Shown here piece after piece: positions 4,812 to 5,121 of a stretch of DNA of 5,121 nucleotides; position 1 is the first letter of the stretch, and every line of letters begins with the position of its first letter. The notes beneath the pieces were generated by a model. The model was not told the DNA's origin, searched no databases, and saw only the letters and a list, made by a program, of their open reading frames with translations. A program made the translations under genes and the position numbers. The DNA is from an uncultured Prevotellaceae bacterium (GTDB taxonomy: Bacteria > Bacteroidota > Bacteroidia > Bacteroidales > Bacteroidaceae), in the NCBI GenBank assembly GCA_946187025.1, contig CAMHPM010000148.1, positions 1 to 5,121 on the forward strand, read 5' to 3'.

Positions 4812-5121
4812 ATGAAACGAGTAATAGTAATTTCAACAAGTTTGCGTCGCGGTTCAAACAGCGACATGCTTGCCGACAAATTCGCCGAAGGTGCCAAGTC
4901 GGCAGGACACGATGTGGAGAAGATTTCGCTTGCAGGCAAGGACATCCAGTTCTGCAAGGGATGTCTCGGCTGTCAGAAGTTGGGACGATGCGTCATCTCC
5001 GACGATGTGAACGACATCATGGCCAAGGTGCTGAAGGCCGATGTCGTCTGTTGGGCTACACCTATTTATTATTATGAGATGAGCGGGCAGATGAAGACCC
5101 TCATCGACCGCATGAATGCCA
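4812..5121 (+). CDS. Flavodoxin-fold NAD(P)H-dependent oxidoreductase, 3' end cut by window
   Basis: The first 103 codons are present; the gene continues past the right edge (family members are usually about 180-210 aa). The protein should bind FMN and transfer electrons from NAD(P)H to a small acceptor in the cytosol (FMN_red/iron-sulfur flavoprotein-like group). The N-terminus is a beta strand (KRVIVIST, 2-9) leading to the phosphate-binding loop SLRRGSNS (10-17). A cysteine-rich segment FCKGCLGCQKLGRCVISDD (47-65; C48, C51, C54, C60) is typical of the subgroup whose first cysteines can hold an iron-sulfur cluster or take part in disulfides. TPIYYYEMSGQMKTLIDR (83-100) is the second flavin-contact region and a strong family match. 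No Shine-Dalgarno is seen before the ATG. The upstream hairpin at 4701-4739 suggests a separate transcript; TATCTTGG (4751-4758) is only a one-mismatch -7 element without a -33 partner. Substrate unknown. Confidence 0.94.
   Translation, partial: MKRVIVISTSLRRGSNSDMLADKFAEGAKSAGHDVEKISLAGKDIQFCKGCLGCQKLGRCVISDDVNDIMAKVLKADVVCWATPIYYYEMSGQMKTLIDRMNA

Overview
The window looks like a stretch of chromosome from a Bacteroidales bacterium, most likely Prevotella-like. Three things point there. Two start regions carry exact matches to the Bacteroidetes -7 promoter element TAnnTTTG. Ribosome-binding sequences are weak or absent on most genes. The AT-rich gaps are filled with short tandem repeats of a kind I associate with Prevotella and Bacteroides. 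Genus assignment is an inference from style, not from a marker gene.

Layout. Positions 1-495 hold no convincing gene; they contain an AT-rich palindrome, a scattered decamer repeat (TGCGCACTCT), a three-unit 22-bp tandem repeat, and a hairpin just past the end of the first gene. Positions 496-2658 (minus strand) encode a complete exported GH3-family glycoside hydrolase (beta-glucosidase-like, 720 aa) with its own promoter. A 198-bp divergent promoter region follows. Positions 2857-3663 (plus) encode a short-form Nif3/YbgI-type dinuclear-metal protein (268 aa). A 156-bp gap then carries a 7-bp and an 8-bp tandem array back to back. Positions 3820-4665 (plus) encode a coiled-coil protein with a C-terminal four-cysteine zinc ribbon (281 aa). 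After a strong hairpin, a flavodoxin-fold NAD(P)H-dependent oxidoreductase starts at 4812 and runs off the right edge.

How they fit together. The GH3 enzyme is a self-contained unit for trimming oligosaccharides; no SusC/SusD partners are visible here. The Nif3 and zinc-ribbon genes are probably one transcript: no promoter is seen between them, they share a strand, and to my knowledge this pair is often adjacent in bacteria. The oxidoreductase is likely a separate unit beyond the hairpin.

The coding content is ordinary. The most unusual structure is in the repeats. Heptamer arrays straddle the stop codons of both the Nif3 and zinc-ribbon genes, and the octamer array runs directly into the zinc-ribbon start codon. 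I did not find a new defence, mobile or RNA-guided system.
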